Notes: generated by a model from the sequence alone, not told the origin. DNA of 64,000 nucleotides from Metallyticus violacea (GCA_030762175.1 CM060840.1:41377501-41441500), one strand, 5' to 3'; numbered from the stretch's first letter, positions 1 to 11,221 are shown. Translations and numbers: made by a program.

Positions 1-1572
1 TAGGTCAGTCATCCCACGTCACTTAACACTAATTCTCTCATTCCAAATTAAAAACTCAAATTATATCATCAAGCATGCCTTTTGTCATGAGTAATCATGT
101 TTCGTTCTTGATTTCGATGCTCAGGGAACTGTACAGTGCTGATTAGGTAATATAAGAAACCATAACATATATCTTAGTGCTGAGTTTTTGGTGATCATTT
201 TAAAAATTTATTGTATAAAATTAATGAAATATCGCAATTATGATTAAATTCATAACATTAATTGGGATAATTTTTTTTAACCTTATGATGTCATAAACTC
301 CATATATCATCTTAAGTAGCTGTAATATCTTATTCATAACGTTATGTTTACAACATTCATGGTGAAATCAAGATATTAATAGCAAACTAACAATAATTTT
401 TACTAAATTAAATTTACAATGCAATTCAGTTTTAAACAATATTATCTAAACAAAAAAGTGTGTACTAAACAATTAATCGCTCAATTACTTTTAATAATAT
501 TAATCAAACATAAGCAGGAACATGTAAGGACATTCTGTTCGTTCATAATTTTCATATCTGCAACTACACGAATGTATTTTGTAAATAAACCATTCGCTCA
601 CTGTCTCCGTTTGAAAGTGGTGACCACAAGATCTTAACTGTATGCGTTTTCTATTTTGAGGAGCTTGAAAAATAAAATGTAACGGAGTGACCCGCATGTG
701 TTGAAGGAACTGAAAGACAATACAAAAAGAGAAATTGCATCAAATTCATAAAAAATCCAATGCGTGTAAATTCAAACTTTCTTAAAAAGTGATGCATTGT
801 AGCACAGGAATATCATTTTCCTCATATTCTGTGACAAAGTGAAGTGATTACTGTAATTGTAATTCGCATGAAAAATCTATGCGCTTGAAATAAGTAATAC
901 ATATAGAACTCAGCCGGCAGATTGTGTCTCCAGCCGCCAGGCAAGCCGCACTTTCACGGATGAATGTCTATTTGATACTTTCGCAAGCTAGACGGAGCTT
1001 AAGGAACCGATCCTTGAAAATATAACAGTGGTGGTTGAAGAAATTGCACAAATATATAATGTTTCTGTTCTCAAATATGTAATAACCTAGATGTCAATAC
1101 TCAACTGCATTTATCTCAGAAGCTAACAAACTAACGGGGTGGGGGGGGGGAAGTCTAGTCGTAAGTGGAAAGCGTTATGTTCCAATACTATACAATTCTC
1201 CTGATAAACGCTAGAATACTTGACGCAGAACTAAGCTCTGCTCATGATAGTTAACTTGGAACTTAGACAGTGGTGCGTTTTGGATACCTAAAAGCACCGA
1301 AAGTCCCATTTGGGATACCTATGCCATTAATTTCTACTACATTCTGATATTTAGGCTAAAAAAGCTATAAATATATTTCACTGAACTGTTCTGATGTATT
1401 TGCATAAAAACAGTTGCACATAGGTGAGATATATGACATTGATAAAACGGAAACGATATAATTACAGGTGATTGGTTAAAATTCCTGATTTTTTTATTAG
1501 TCGCTGATTTATGAGCTAAGTAGTCAGTAGAAGAGCAGGAAAAACTTCTTGCACATTCATGGCTACTTCTTG
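1..1572. other. AT-rich non-coding stretch, nothing recognised
   Basis: Only short open frames (72 codons or fewer) with no recognisable domain. The one compositional oddity is a G run at about 1137-1150. No tRNA-like boxes, inverted repeats or transposase motifs were seen on either strand. Confidence 0.6.
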
Positions 1573-1573
1573 C

Positions 1574-1587
1574 TGTTGTTGTTGTTG

Positions 1588-1625
<38 letters not shown>
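1574..1625. repeat. Microsatellite (TTG)n-(TTA)n
   Basis: A compound trinucleotide run: TTG units followed by TTA units. It creates a poly-leucine stretch in one short open frame (1549-1749), which is therefore an artefact and not a gene. Confidence 0.95.
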
Positions 1626-2134
1626 TCATTTTTTTACACTCATAGCGAACGTATATAGTTATCTGCACGCGCAACCAAATATACATTATTCTAATAGCAA
1701 GAGGCTGGGAAACGTTTATTGCAAATATAAGGAAAAATTCTATTTATAAATATTCAGGATAAATAAAACTACTTTTAAAAAGGGTGGTCTGTGAATATGC
1801 TATTTTGAACTTGGTACGGAAATGAACGTTTTATACATGTAAAGGTGGTATTATGGAATCTTGCTGATAATATGGAACCTCTAACAAACAAGATGGAGGT
1901 AAAGCAGTGATCCTGTTTTTCTTCTTCGATTTTGAAATTTTGAGAGATATATAAATGCTCCGTGACCGTCATACTTAAACGTTTTACATCACCTATAAGA
2001 GTTAAGGATCTGTATATGCCCCACAAGCTACTGTATTGAGATAGGGCTGTTAGATTTGGATGAAGGTTTTAAGATGGTGATGCTTGTATTGCGGAAATAC
2101 TAGTAATACAGACCCGGAGCACATTCAGAAATGG
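1626..2134. other. Non-coding, nothing recognised
   Basis: No motif, boxed promoter or repeat identified. A minus-strand open frame of 83 codons at 1775-2026 has no recognisable content. Confidence 0.5.
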
Positions 2135-2437
2135 ATGCTTCAACAATATCTCTGGGACTTCACGGCGTTTGCGGTCTATTTGGAAAAATCTATGTTGAGT
2201 GCACTGCAGGAATTATTGCAATGAACCGGTTTAAAGTTGCAGCAATCTGTTCTTCCAATTTGCACGGTATTCAGTAGCGCTGATTTCCTCGCTGCCGAGA
2301 ATGGTGCAGCAAAGTAGTTCTCTATTCCAGATGTTCTCAAGATTAATGATTCAGTTTTCTCAAGACTTCATCCAGTTTCACCAAGAAATATCTGCCATAT
2401 TTCTGTGCCAGTGAAAGGAACATCCAAAACAGGATGA
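2135..2437 (+). pseudogene. Coding-like decayed stretch of unknown origin
   Basis: A single plus-strand frame stays open for 101 codons apart from two internal stops, after codons 29 and 60. It contains protein-like segments such as FSSADFLAAENGAAK and RLHPVSPRNICHISVPVKGT. Base composition is more balanced than the AT-rich flanks. I do not recognise the family. The pattern fits an old pseudogene or transposon fragment, but chance cannot be excluded. A protein-level search of this frame would decide; no hit in insect proteomes or repeat libraries would argue against it. Confidence 0.25.
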
Positions 2438-2995
2438 AAACGGACACTACCTTGTTGATGTCACAGGAAGAGTATCTTCTGAAGAATCTTCCCACCCACC
2501 TTTGGGATTTCTAGTGCCCGTGACGGACCATAGAACAAACTGGACTCTTTAAAATTTAATTAAAAATTTTAAAATAAAATTTAATCGCTTTTCTGATTTT
2601 TCATTTGAGAAGCTGAACCTAACAAGCAAAATGCTTTATGCTTATTGTGCCAGGGAAAAGTTTTCGGATGACAGGAAAGACAAATATGGTTCCAGTGTCT
2701 CAAGCAAGGAATGAGATCCAAAGTGACTGCTGGGCCTGAAAATAATGTTGCATATGCAGTACTGATTCTCGTCGTTAAACGTGAACTATTTTAAGAAACA
2801 CACTTTTATTTTTTCTAACTCATTCAACTTATCTTTGCAAAGTAAGGTTTCTGATGGGGATTTAATTTCATTAAAATTTATTGATAAGCATGTTTATTTT
2901 GATCAATATTTTTAAAATAAATGTTAATGTTGTATAATGTTGTAATACATTTCTTCGGTGAAGCTTATGAAATAAAATTTTTGAACTTACCTAGA
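2438..2995. other. AT-rich non-coding, nothing recognised
   Basis: Contains AT-simple sequence around 2550-2580 and no recognisable feature until the target-site duplication of the next SINE begins. Confidence 0.5.
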
Positions 2996-3283
2996 ACAAC
3001 ATAGGATTTTTTTTTTTTGATTGGTTTATTTATGGACGCTCTTTAACATCTCAGGTCATCAGCGTCTCATTCAACTCAGGTCGTGAAACGGCCGACAAAT
3101 TTTACTCAGAGGCCTCTCTTTCAGGCTTGAGGTTCTTTTTCGTGCCGTAAATGTACGACATGGGACCCACGGCTTTACTTCCCTTCCGAAGGAAGACATA
3201 CTTAGGATTTTTACGCCCGAAAAAATCCATCGGTCCTGGCCGGGTTCGAACCCGCGTTCTTGGGTGTAGGAGACAACATAGGA
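2996..3283 (-). mobile_element. tRNA-derived SINE, family A copy 1 (5'-truncated), with TSD
   Basis: The insert (3007-3272) is flanked by a perfect 11-bp TSD, ACAACATAGGA, at 2996-3006 and 3273-3283. The 3' poly-A tail reads as a T run at 3007-3019 on the plus strand, so the element lies on the minus strand. A box B-like GGTTCGAACCC is visible at the 5' side (about 3243-3253). The tRNA 5' half with box A is missing when compared with the full copy at 5535-5822. The minus-strand open frame 3102-3365 is just the SINE body and not a gene. Confidence 0.9.
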
Positions 3284-3864
3284 GAGTGAATATAAATATA
3301 ATTAGGAGATAATGTGAATGCTTTGTAAGGTGTTGCCTAACGAGCAATCTGAAAAAGTGTGTCAACTTTTGTACTTGAAATGAACCAAGGAGGAGAAAAT
3401 GGCGGCATTATGCTGAACTAATGGTTATATTTTACCAACAGCAAGAAATGTCAAGATAGAAATCAAACAGAAGGAATAAGAGGTAAAGGTGGAAAAATAG
3501 AAATGCCTAATCAGTTCATACCACACTAAAGTGCGCGCTAACGAGTGAATCCTAGAAACCGGAGGTACCAGTGGTTTAAAGAGGAGTGAAGAAACTGAGA
3601 ATAGCAAATCTTCAAAATAAAGTTTAAAAGAATCAATTGTCTAAGAATAAAGATGTATTACATAATACCACCATTACCTGTTATTTGAAACAGAAAAAAT
3701 TATGCAGCAATAGGCGAATTTTGAAAAACCTTTTTTTTTTTATTTTGCTATTCAGTTGCTATTTTTCAAACTTATATTTTCAAAATAACAGTAATGTTAT
3801 AATTTCTATCATTTACTCTGTGCTGTGCCTCGTCTGTAAGGAGAAAAGATCAAAATGTGGGTAT
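3284..3864. other. Non-coding between two SINEs
   Basis: Short frames at 3425-3607 (-) and 3637-3894 (+) show no recognisable domain; the second ends in the T run of the next SINE. Nothing else seen. Confidence 0.5.
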
Positions 3865-4188
3865 ATATGCGTATGTTTTTTTTTTTTTTTTTGAGTAGTG
3901 TTTAACGCCCGTTTTTACTACTGAGGCACCACAGGCGGTGGACACTGATGATACATGAGATGAAATGATAAATTGGGAAAGGATATTTTTTTTTTTTTTA
4001 AGGAAGGAAGCGTTCCAGGCCTAAGTTTAGGTACCTCCCCGGCATTTGCCAGTTATGAAGACTGAGGAAAACCTGGAAAAAACCCCAGTCAGGGAGGACG
4101 GTCCTGGCGGGATTCGAACCGCAGACCTCCCGCTCACGAGTCCGTGCCTTAACGACCTCGGCCACCCGTGGCGGTCATATGCGTATGT
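3865..4188 (-). mobile_element. Full-length tRNA-derived SINE, family B, with perfect 12-bp TSD
   Basis: A perfect 12-bp duplication, ATATGCGTATGT, sits at 3865-3876 and 4177-4188 and delimits a 300-bp insert (3877-4176). The left end is a T run (poly-A tail on the minus strand). The minus-strand head starts GACCGCCACGGGTGGCCGAG, carries a box A-like TGGCCGAGGTCGTTAAGGC and a box B-like GGTTCGAATCCCGCC, and resembles the Ser/Leu (long variable arm) tRNA class. A second internal T run (3987-3999) suggests either a dimeric structure or an A-rich linker. It splits the element into an approximately 177-bp tRNA-related half and a 110-bp tail half. Confidence 0.92.
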
Positions 4189-4659
4189 AAATATATAAAG
4201 GACCTTATCGTAGGTTCATTTCAAGAAGTCAAGAATTAAAAGGGATTAGCAGTAACCACTCCCTGAGTATTATATCCTCGAGGTTGCAGAGCATTACATC
4301 TCCTCGCCCCCCCCCCCCTGACGCTAGAGCTCCTCATCCTCCGTTATGTCGTTCCTATTCAGAAGGGAGTTCTAAACGACTGGGACCACGCTTTAATTCG
4401 TATTAATTAAACGCAACGTTGTCATCACAGACTGTCCGATTTCTGTAATAACGCCGCAGCATCACAGTACATTGCGAACTGAAATCCTCTTCTCAGCCAT
4501 TGAAATATACTTGCGCTCCAATGAGCAGACACCTTGCATGTGACTGAACTTGTCGCAAATGGAGAAAGAGAAAGGAGGCGAAATGTAGCAGCATTTGTTC
4601 GCTGTGGCTCGCTCACTGGCTTTTATAGTTTGAATTAAACTACGTCCCAGAGTTTTTTC
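4189..4659. other. Non-coding, nothing recognised
   Basis: Holds a C run near 4306-4318 and a 63-codon minus-strand frame (4425-4616) without recognisable content. Confidence 0.5.
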
Positions 4660-5028
4660 GTGATGAAAAAAGAGAGAGAGAGACTATTAAACTCAAACCG
4701 CTCCGCGAACCGCGTTAAATTAAAAGCTTGCGGTTATGACCAAAAACGAATCATCTACGATGTGACAGAAATTCTGCTGAGTAAATTGGAACAGAATGTA
4801 GGAATGTATTTAATAGAGTGTGGATCATTAAACACGTTTTCTGGAGCTCTAAGCCAGGTGACACCAGAATTGCCTTCAATGTTTCGGGATGGTTTAAAAG
4901 GGTTCCAGAAAACTGGATTTAAACAAGCCGCTGAAACATCCTTCCCGAGTACATTTCTCAGAGCCAGTATGGCAATTGCCACTATTTCTACACTTAATGT
5001 GCAGGCATTAACAGTAATGTACTATTAA
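4660..5028 (+). CDS. Unrecognised 122-codon open frame (both strands open here)
   Basis: One of the longer uninterrupted frames in the window; it starts at a double ATG (MMKKERERLLNSNRSANR) and stops at 5026-5028. The opposite strand is also open for 75 codons (4755-4982), so the coding direction is uncertain. The minus-strand product contains NPFKPSRNIEGNSGVTWLR, which looks at least as protein-like. Local base composition is more balanced than the flanks. No domain, signal peptide or membrane segment is evident, and no promoter or splice context is obvious. It may be a fragment of an old gene or transposon, or chance. I assign no function. Confidence 0.2.
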   Translation: MMKKERERLLNSNRSANRVKLKACGYDQKRIIYDVTEILLSKLEQNVGMYLIECGSLNTFSGALSQVTPELPSMFRDGLKGFQKTGFKQAAETSFPSTFLRASMAIATISTLNVQALTVMYY

Positions 5029-5522
5029 TTTGTTATTTGTTATTTACATTTGTTATTATTATGTAAATCGTAAATAACAATTAAAGACTTTGTTCATATT
5101 TTAGTTCTAGTATTGTGACATATGCATTGTTTATTATTGTAGTGTGCTCATTGATTTAGTTTTATTGGGATAAAAGTCCATTAGTGGTAGTTGGTGGTCA
5201 GCTACGTTGAATTTTCTAGAAGCAAGTCTTATGATGTATTCTGATTGGTAGTTGGTAGTCTCTCGCCTAAGAAAAGCTGTTAGGACAAACTTGAGTTAGA
5301 GATAGACTACCAAATAGGCAGGACGTATCGTACGTGAGCTACACCTTCCTTCCCTCCAGTAAAGCCATGTACGTTGCTATTGTAATACATACTCTTTGAT
5401 AATCTGGAAGAACGAACAAATCTTATAATGTGATCTAGTGAAAAACAAAATCTTTGATTTAAAACATTCCCTTTCAAATTTATAGCTAAGGCATAATTCC
5501 TGGATGTCTTAAGAATGTGACA
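5029..5522. other. AT-rich non-coding
   Basis: Begins with repeated TTTGTTATT-type simple sequence at about 5030-5055. No other feature recognised. Confidence 0.5.
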
Positions 5523-5834
5523 ATATGATGGAGATTTTTTTATTTATTTATTTACAGACGCTCATCACAGATCATCAGCGTCCCATTCTATTCAGGGCGT
5601 GAAACGGCCGACAAATTTTGCTCAGAGGTCTCTTCTTTCAGGCTTGAAGTTCTTTTTCGTGCCATAAATGTACGACACGGGACCCACGGCGTTACTTCCT
5701 TTCCGAAGGAAGCCATACTTAGGATTTTTACGCCCGAAAAAATCCATAGGCCCTAACCGGGTTTGAACCCGCGATCTTGGGTTTAGAAGGCAAGTATGGT
5801 TACCACTACACCACTAGGACTGATATGTTGGAGA
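5523..5834 (-). mobile_element. tRNA-derived SINE, family A copy 2 (full-length head), with TSD
   Basis: Near-perfect 12-bp TSD, ATATG(A/T)TGGAGA, at 5523-5534 and 5823-5834. The insert is 5535-5822 (288 bp). The minus-strand head keeps a box A-like TAGTGGTGTAGTGGTAACC and a box B-like GGTTCAAACCC, giving a recognisable tRNA-like 5' end. The body is clearly alignable with the copies at 3007 and 46516 (shared block CGAAAAAATCC/GGATTTTTACGCCCG). The 3' tail is a T-rich (TATT)n run at 5535-5551 on the plus strand. It is the only copy here with a complete polymerase III promoter. Confidence 0.93.
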
Positions 5835-7744
5835 AAAGGCAGAATGTCAGACATGTATTTACAAGAAATACTGAGTAATAAAAATAATAAAAGTAAGTTT
5901 TATTTTTTCAGAGGACGGCGTACTATGGATGAGGAAAACAATGATAGTGACTAAATGCATATTGACAATGAAGTCAGTAATGACAACATGTGGTAGGTGC
6001 CTGTATAATCTACGTATGTTTTACTTCTCTAGTGAAGTTAATAACATTGATACCATGCCTAATTAGATAATAAATGTGTACGAAATTTCCACTTTCTTTG
6101 TTCTTTCTCTTTCTCTGATTTTTTTCCTCCTTCATTTTAAGAATGCGCATTATTTTTGGGTCAGTTTGTATTACATTCCATATTAATTTTAAAGACTGTA
6201 TGTTGTGAGTTTGAATATACGGAAGCGAATTTTAACTTCGTCAGTGTGAGCGATACATAGCGGTAGTATTGCAGTATGTTCTTGAATTTGCCACCCAACT
6301 ATACTAATTATGGAAGAAGTGTATTACTGGCCATTTCGATGCAAAATATTTTTATTTCGAGATTACTAAGCACTGTAAAGGCGTGGTTTTACCTTCCCCA
6401 AGGAAGTTTTAACAAAACATGTAAGGCCAGAGCAGGACTGTTCCAAAGGAATAGGCAAATTCATGACCACCACTTGCCCTATCCCCGAAATAATTCGGAA
6501 GGTTAAGATCCTTTTCTATAGCTCGTCCAGTAACACAGAGAGTTAATTCATTGAAATTTCGGATCTCGGTTAACGCCGTGAAAATCATTTGAATCTAAAA
6601 AGCAGTCTGGCTTCCAGCCATACATCTGCTTCAATCCTATATAGGGAGAGAGAGAGAGAGAGAAACAGGAACATGAATACATTCCATCCATTACAGCGTC
6701 ATCTCTGTTAAATCAGCTAATACATCGCCAATTTCATTGCATTTGGGTTATTGAAACAAATCCTTGACAACAGAAGACCACGAAGGGTTGTCTCTGGAAG
6801 GCCTGCCAGGAGGAGAAAAATAAAACAGACATTGGTGTACTTCGCACTTTGCTAGAGTAGAAACCGCAATGCAGAGCAATAGATCATGCTCCAGGCCACC
6901 TGATAGAACATAACTGCTGGGGGAGGCATGTTTTTACATTAGTTAAAACTGTTTTAATTTGCTACCATAGACCGCAAGCAATCGTAAGCATGTTTCTGGA
7001 TGTGAAATTAATAATATCTATTTTATGTGAAAACTAAGATATGTAGCAATTCTCTTTGGTGCTGTCTACCAGTCTTGTGACTAGCTCCTGTAAAACAAAA
7101 ATATTTTCTTAGCTTTTATAAAATAAATATTACCAAGTTTTCCAGTTTAATGGATAGCAGATTCTTTGGATCACCTCAAACAAACTTAGTAAAATACAGG
7201 TTATGGACACTTCTTGTGAATCCCAGATGATCGCCAAATACTCAAGAAGTGCAATGGAAAAACTCGTTAGCTTTGGTTGGGAAAATGGAGCATTACTTTT
7301 GGAAAATCAACATGTTTTATGATCTGGTACACCATGTGTAGATATCTATTTGTTTTGAAACAATAGAGAATAGGTTGGAACATAACTTGGAGACTTTCAC
7401 TCATAAATTTGAATAAAAAAAGTTCGACTCTGTAAAAAATGTTGAAGAATGAACACTTAATTAACCTAATGAACACAATTATGTATGTACACAATATACT
7501 ATATCAAAATTAGAAATGGATATATGATGTAAATACAAACAAGTAAATATGTAAAACAACGTTTTGAATTTTCTTCAAGGTCTTTTAATATATACGGGCG
7601 ACATTATACGAAAGTGAAAATAAGATATAGATAGAGGAGCTAGAGAATCCTACCTTAATTATATTGAATAAATTGTAAAAGTTGTTTTGATATTTGAGAA
7701 ATAAAATATATTTCTACATGCATTGTACCAGCTGAAGAATATTT
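5835..7744. other. Non-coding, nothing recognised
   Basis: Short frames at 6276-6506 (+) and 7267-7494 (-) have no recognisable motifs. A short (GA)n run lies at about 6648-6662. A splice-acceptor-like pyrimidine tract plus CAG occurs near 5900-5911, but no exon follows convincingly. Confidence 0.5.
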
Positions 7745-8310
7745 GCGAAGGCCATCCAAAGTTGACGATGAAAATAAAAATAATGAATTTGAAGAAAATA
7801 CCTAGTCAAAAGTAAAAGTATAATCAGAAGTCAGATTTTGGAACAAACATCAGCTATCAGCTACCTTGGCACTGTACTACCAAATGATATGAAGAGATAT
7901 AGTATAGGAATTAAGTTAGTTAAATATCAAAACCTGTTTGAACCTATAAGAATAATTAAAAAATGAAAAGAGAAGAGAATTTTAAGAAGTTTTATAATAT
8001 CATGACTTGGTAATTTTAGTTTTTTTGTGTCAAAATATAGGGTAGTCAACTAGAGAGATTTAGCTGAAATGACATTTTTAAAAGTTGTAAAAGGTTGTGG
8101 ATTAATAGATAAGATCCCAAATGATAGCATAAGAAATGTGTTAAATATAGAGAAGTAATATGAGATATATCATTGAAAAATTGGATATATCATAATGTAG
8201 AAAGAAGATCCTCTAAAATAATTTTAGATAAAGAACCTTCAAGACACCACAATATTGGAAGGAAGGGATGGAGAGAAATAGACTTGCAGCCTAATCTTTT
8301 AAATAATTAT
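7745..8310 (+). pseudogene. LINE reverse-transcriptase 3' end, decayed (RTE/CR1-like)
   Basis: Read through frameshifts and stops, the plus strand gives the conserved end of a non-LTR retrotransposon ORF2. First comes an EQTSAISYLGTVL-type segment (the 'FxYLGxxI' motif after the catalytic domain, about 7840-7880). It is followed by AEMTFLKVVKGCGLIDK and NDSIRNVLNIE (about 8065-8155), equivalent to the family's 'AEMKFLRxxxGYTLxD...NEDIRxEL'. Then comes an RRSSKIILDKEPSRHHNIGR segment (about 8200-8260), equivalent to 'RIPKxxLxYKPxGRRxxGRP'. The catalytic YADD region is not present, so only the 3' third survives. Orders of these motifs match known elements. The same type recurs on the minus strand at 49690-50235. 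Confidence 0.8.
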
Positions 8311-9807
8311 TACAAAATATCTGCACCTGGTCGCTCTGATGCCCGATAATAGCTTTTAAATCATAGAACCGGAGAGCATGGTGAGTCAAAACAGTTCAAG
8401 CTACAATGAATCTCCCCGCTACTGCATCTGTAGGCTTGTTTACATGTAGAGCGTCATGGGCAGTACCTCACTCATAGTACTTGTTTGTGATCAGTAGTTC
8501 AGTACAAGAGTTTATCAACTTACTCCAAAACAATATTTTAGTAGAAATACCTAAGAGAAAATGCAGTTTGACCTTGTAACAAACATTAGAAATTAACAAA
8601 TAGAAAACGTGTTAATTACAATGCTTGTTGTAATGTGAGAAAATGAAATATGTCATTAAAACATTAAAATTAATGCATTTTCTAAAATCAGTATTTACAA
8701 TTATTAAAACAACAGTAGTTTCATCTGGTGAAACTCAAACTTTCCGGTCTACCATACCTTCTAGTATACGAGCTACATTTTCATATCGGGACAGTAATAT
8801 CTGCGTGGTAGTTGCCTATTGTCACGTATCAAAACATGAATTTAGCTACCCTATCAACACCGCGTAGTAATGAACTAAACGTGTATACAAGACTTAAAGT
8901 AAATAACCAAATTCCAGGAATGCTACCCTTTGATACGGACGGGGTTGGAAACATAGCTCAGAATTTTAGGAATAAGGAAAGGGTGAAAAAAAATTACTTT
9001 AAATGTAAATTGCTAAAATGCTTTAGTGAAAGCTTATAAATGCCCGGCGTCAACACAAGAAAAAGTAAAAAAGGTAAAATAAATAATGCAGAGAGAGGAT
9101 TTCTACGTAAGTCGAAGATGGTGCCAGGCATTCAGCACCTGACAGGAGAGCGGTTAACTGATCCTCACGCAACGTTTAGTCAAAGAAGAAGGACTTTAGA
9201 ACATTAATTTATATATTATTACATGCCCACACAGGCGCAGTATGGATTTTCCAAAATGTTCCACTCTCATAGCTGATCAGAACAAATGTGCCTCATTTCC
9301 CCAGATGTAAGTGAACTTGCACGATGAGCAACTTAAAAGGACATGTAGTTGTGTCAAAACTCTATGAATATCCTCTTTGCATGCTTTCAGGTTTTTCAAC
9401 TATTTTACTTTAATTAATTACCAAAATTTCCTCAATTTTTACCTTTTCAAGTGGAATATCAGCTAATAGCAACATTTTACACAAATAAATACAGATTGAG
9501 ATATGAAATACTTGTTTCTGCAATTTATAGAAAAACTCTCTACATTCTCAGTATATATTTTCGTATTTAATATTTCCGTATGAACTGTCTTTTATTTGTT
9601 TTTATTTCATTTTGGCATACCTTAGAAAACCTGTTTTTCTATTTCCTAATGAAGTGATCTCTACCATGCTGTTCTATTGGAGCATAAATCTCCGCGTAAA
9701 GAATTAATTTTTTTTTCCGCTAACAACAGTAAGTCGGGTGTGATGCCGCCAAACCACACTCCATGCACAGTGGATTGTTGCGATTGTTCAGAACTTCTTG
9801 GTGTTGA
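8311..9807. other. Non-coding, nothing recognised
   Basis: Two overlapping 74-75-codon frames (8643-8867, 8812-9039) have no recognisable content. A protein-like plus-strand run follows at about 9040-9208 (includes KMVPGIQHLTGERLTDPHAT) but is too short to assign. Confidence 0.45.
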
Positions 9808-9808
9808 A

Positions 9809-9868
<60 letters not shown>
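9808..9868. repeat. Microsatellite (ATT)n
   Basis: About 20 perfect ATT units; it produces a poly-isoleucine run in the short frame 9677-9895. Confidence 0.97.
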
Positions 9869-9869
<1 letters not shown>

Positions 9870-10892
9870 TTATTTTGTTGCCTAAAATAATTTAAATTTT
9901 ATTCCTCCATTTAAAAACCTCCTACATGTTATGCCAATATGAAACGACTATTTAATTCATGACAAATAAGACATATTTAATTTTCATACTGAGGTAAAGA
10001 AAAGGAGCAAAAAAAAAAAAAAAGCCTTCACGGATGCGTATTTTGAGAATGAAAAATATGTTTTTCAATACTAATATATAATTTTTTTATTATTATTTTT
10101 ACCGCCATTAGCCATTTAAACAGTGTTTATTCGTAGCACTGTATTTAACAGTATTCAATCTTATGCGTGATTATTCTTCCCTGAATATATATTGAAATTA
10201 ATGAGAATTAAAGTGAAATAAGTGCCCTTTTGTGATACTATTATTCATATAGAGCTGAAATGGTCATATAGAATCTCTTGCATTAAATAAAATCTTTTGA
10301 GGAATAACATTATCATTTTATTTGGATTTAATATACAGCACTTACATGTTCATAAATAAATCTAATTTTTTTTCAGTTCCATCTTCTTTACAACAAACAT
10401 AATTGTCATCGATAACATTCGACTCTCGCTTATGAAATCATAAATGAACATATTTCATTAAAATTGAATATTAATACTACTTTGATTTAAATAATGGAAA
10501 TGGAAAAAAATTGTATGTGTACAGTAAACTAGCTTTATACTCTGGTGAAAATTACCGCCATTGGCAAATTTTTGGACGGTAAACTTTGCAATTTTGAATG
10601 AAATTTCAATTTACTCTCTAATAATATTAATATTACCTTTAAGAGTTCATTTTTGTTTTATTACAGAAAATTATTAAGAATAAAACTTTATAACTATAGG
10701 CTTACATATGTGAAACGAAACATTATTATTGGATGTGTTTTTGTTACTGTAAAATAAATCAATTTAGTAATTTAAATTTGACTTTAATTGCTGAACTACG
10801 TTATAAATATTAAATTCTGAATTTGGCCTCAGAATATAAAGCAGCGCTTCTCATATAAAATGTGATACACAATATTTTCTTTTGTCGAAGTG
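9869..10892. other. Very AT-rich non-coding
   Basis: Contains A and T homopolymers (for example about 10009-10023) and no recognisable feature. Confidence 0.5.
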
Positions 10893-11217
10893 TTCAAGAA
10901 GTGTGAGTATTCTAATGCCAACTCGCTTGCCTGATCAGCTCATTGGAGGTTGCACACTGGCGGCAGAAAGCAAAAGTATAGTCCATTTGTAACGTGCGCA
11001 CTGATAAATCGACGGACTACATGATACGAAATGATGATGAAGGCGAAGATGGGTTTGAGATGATAATGCAGCAACAACAGAGTGCCCGGAAAACTTGCCC
11101 GAACTCACTTCGTCCGCTGCAAACCTCCCTTATGGCCACTGGGATCGAACCCGGGCCACCACTATGGGAGGCGAGCAGTTTAATCACTTGGCCACTGCGC
11201 AGCCATTTTCAAGAAGT
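10893..11217 (-). mobile_element. tRNA-derived SINE, family C
   Basis: The minus strand, read from 11207, gives a tRNA-like head: GGCTGCGCAGTGGCCAAGTG, with a box A-like TGGCCAAGTGATTAAACTGC and a box B-like GGTTCGATCCC. A 10-bp direct repeat, TTCAAGAAGT, at 10893-10902 and 11208-11217 is a plausible TSD and would make the insert 305 bp. The 3' end lacks a clear poly-A tail, so the left boundary is less certain than the head. Frames at 10994-11440 and 11095-11367 are products of this SINE plus the following pyrimidine tract. Confidence 0.72.
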
Positions 11218-11221
11218 TATT

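Noticed and set aside
1549..1749. Poly-leucine open frame
   Set aside because: Direct product of the (TTG)n-(TTA)n microsatellite; no other coding evidence.
5766..5822. Functional tRNA gene on the minus strand
   Set aside because: Good A and B boxes, but it is the head of a SINE with TSDs and a 3' tail.
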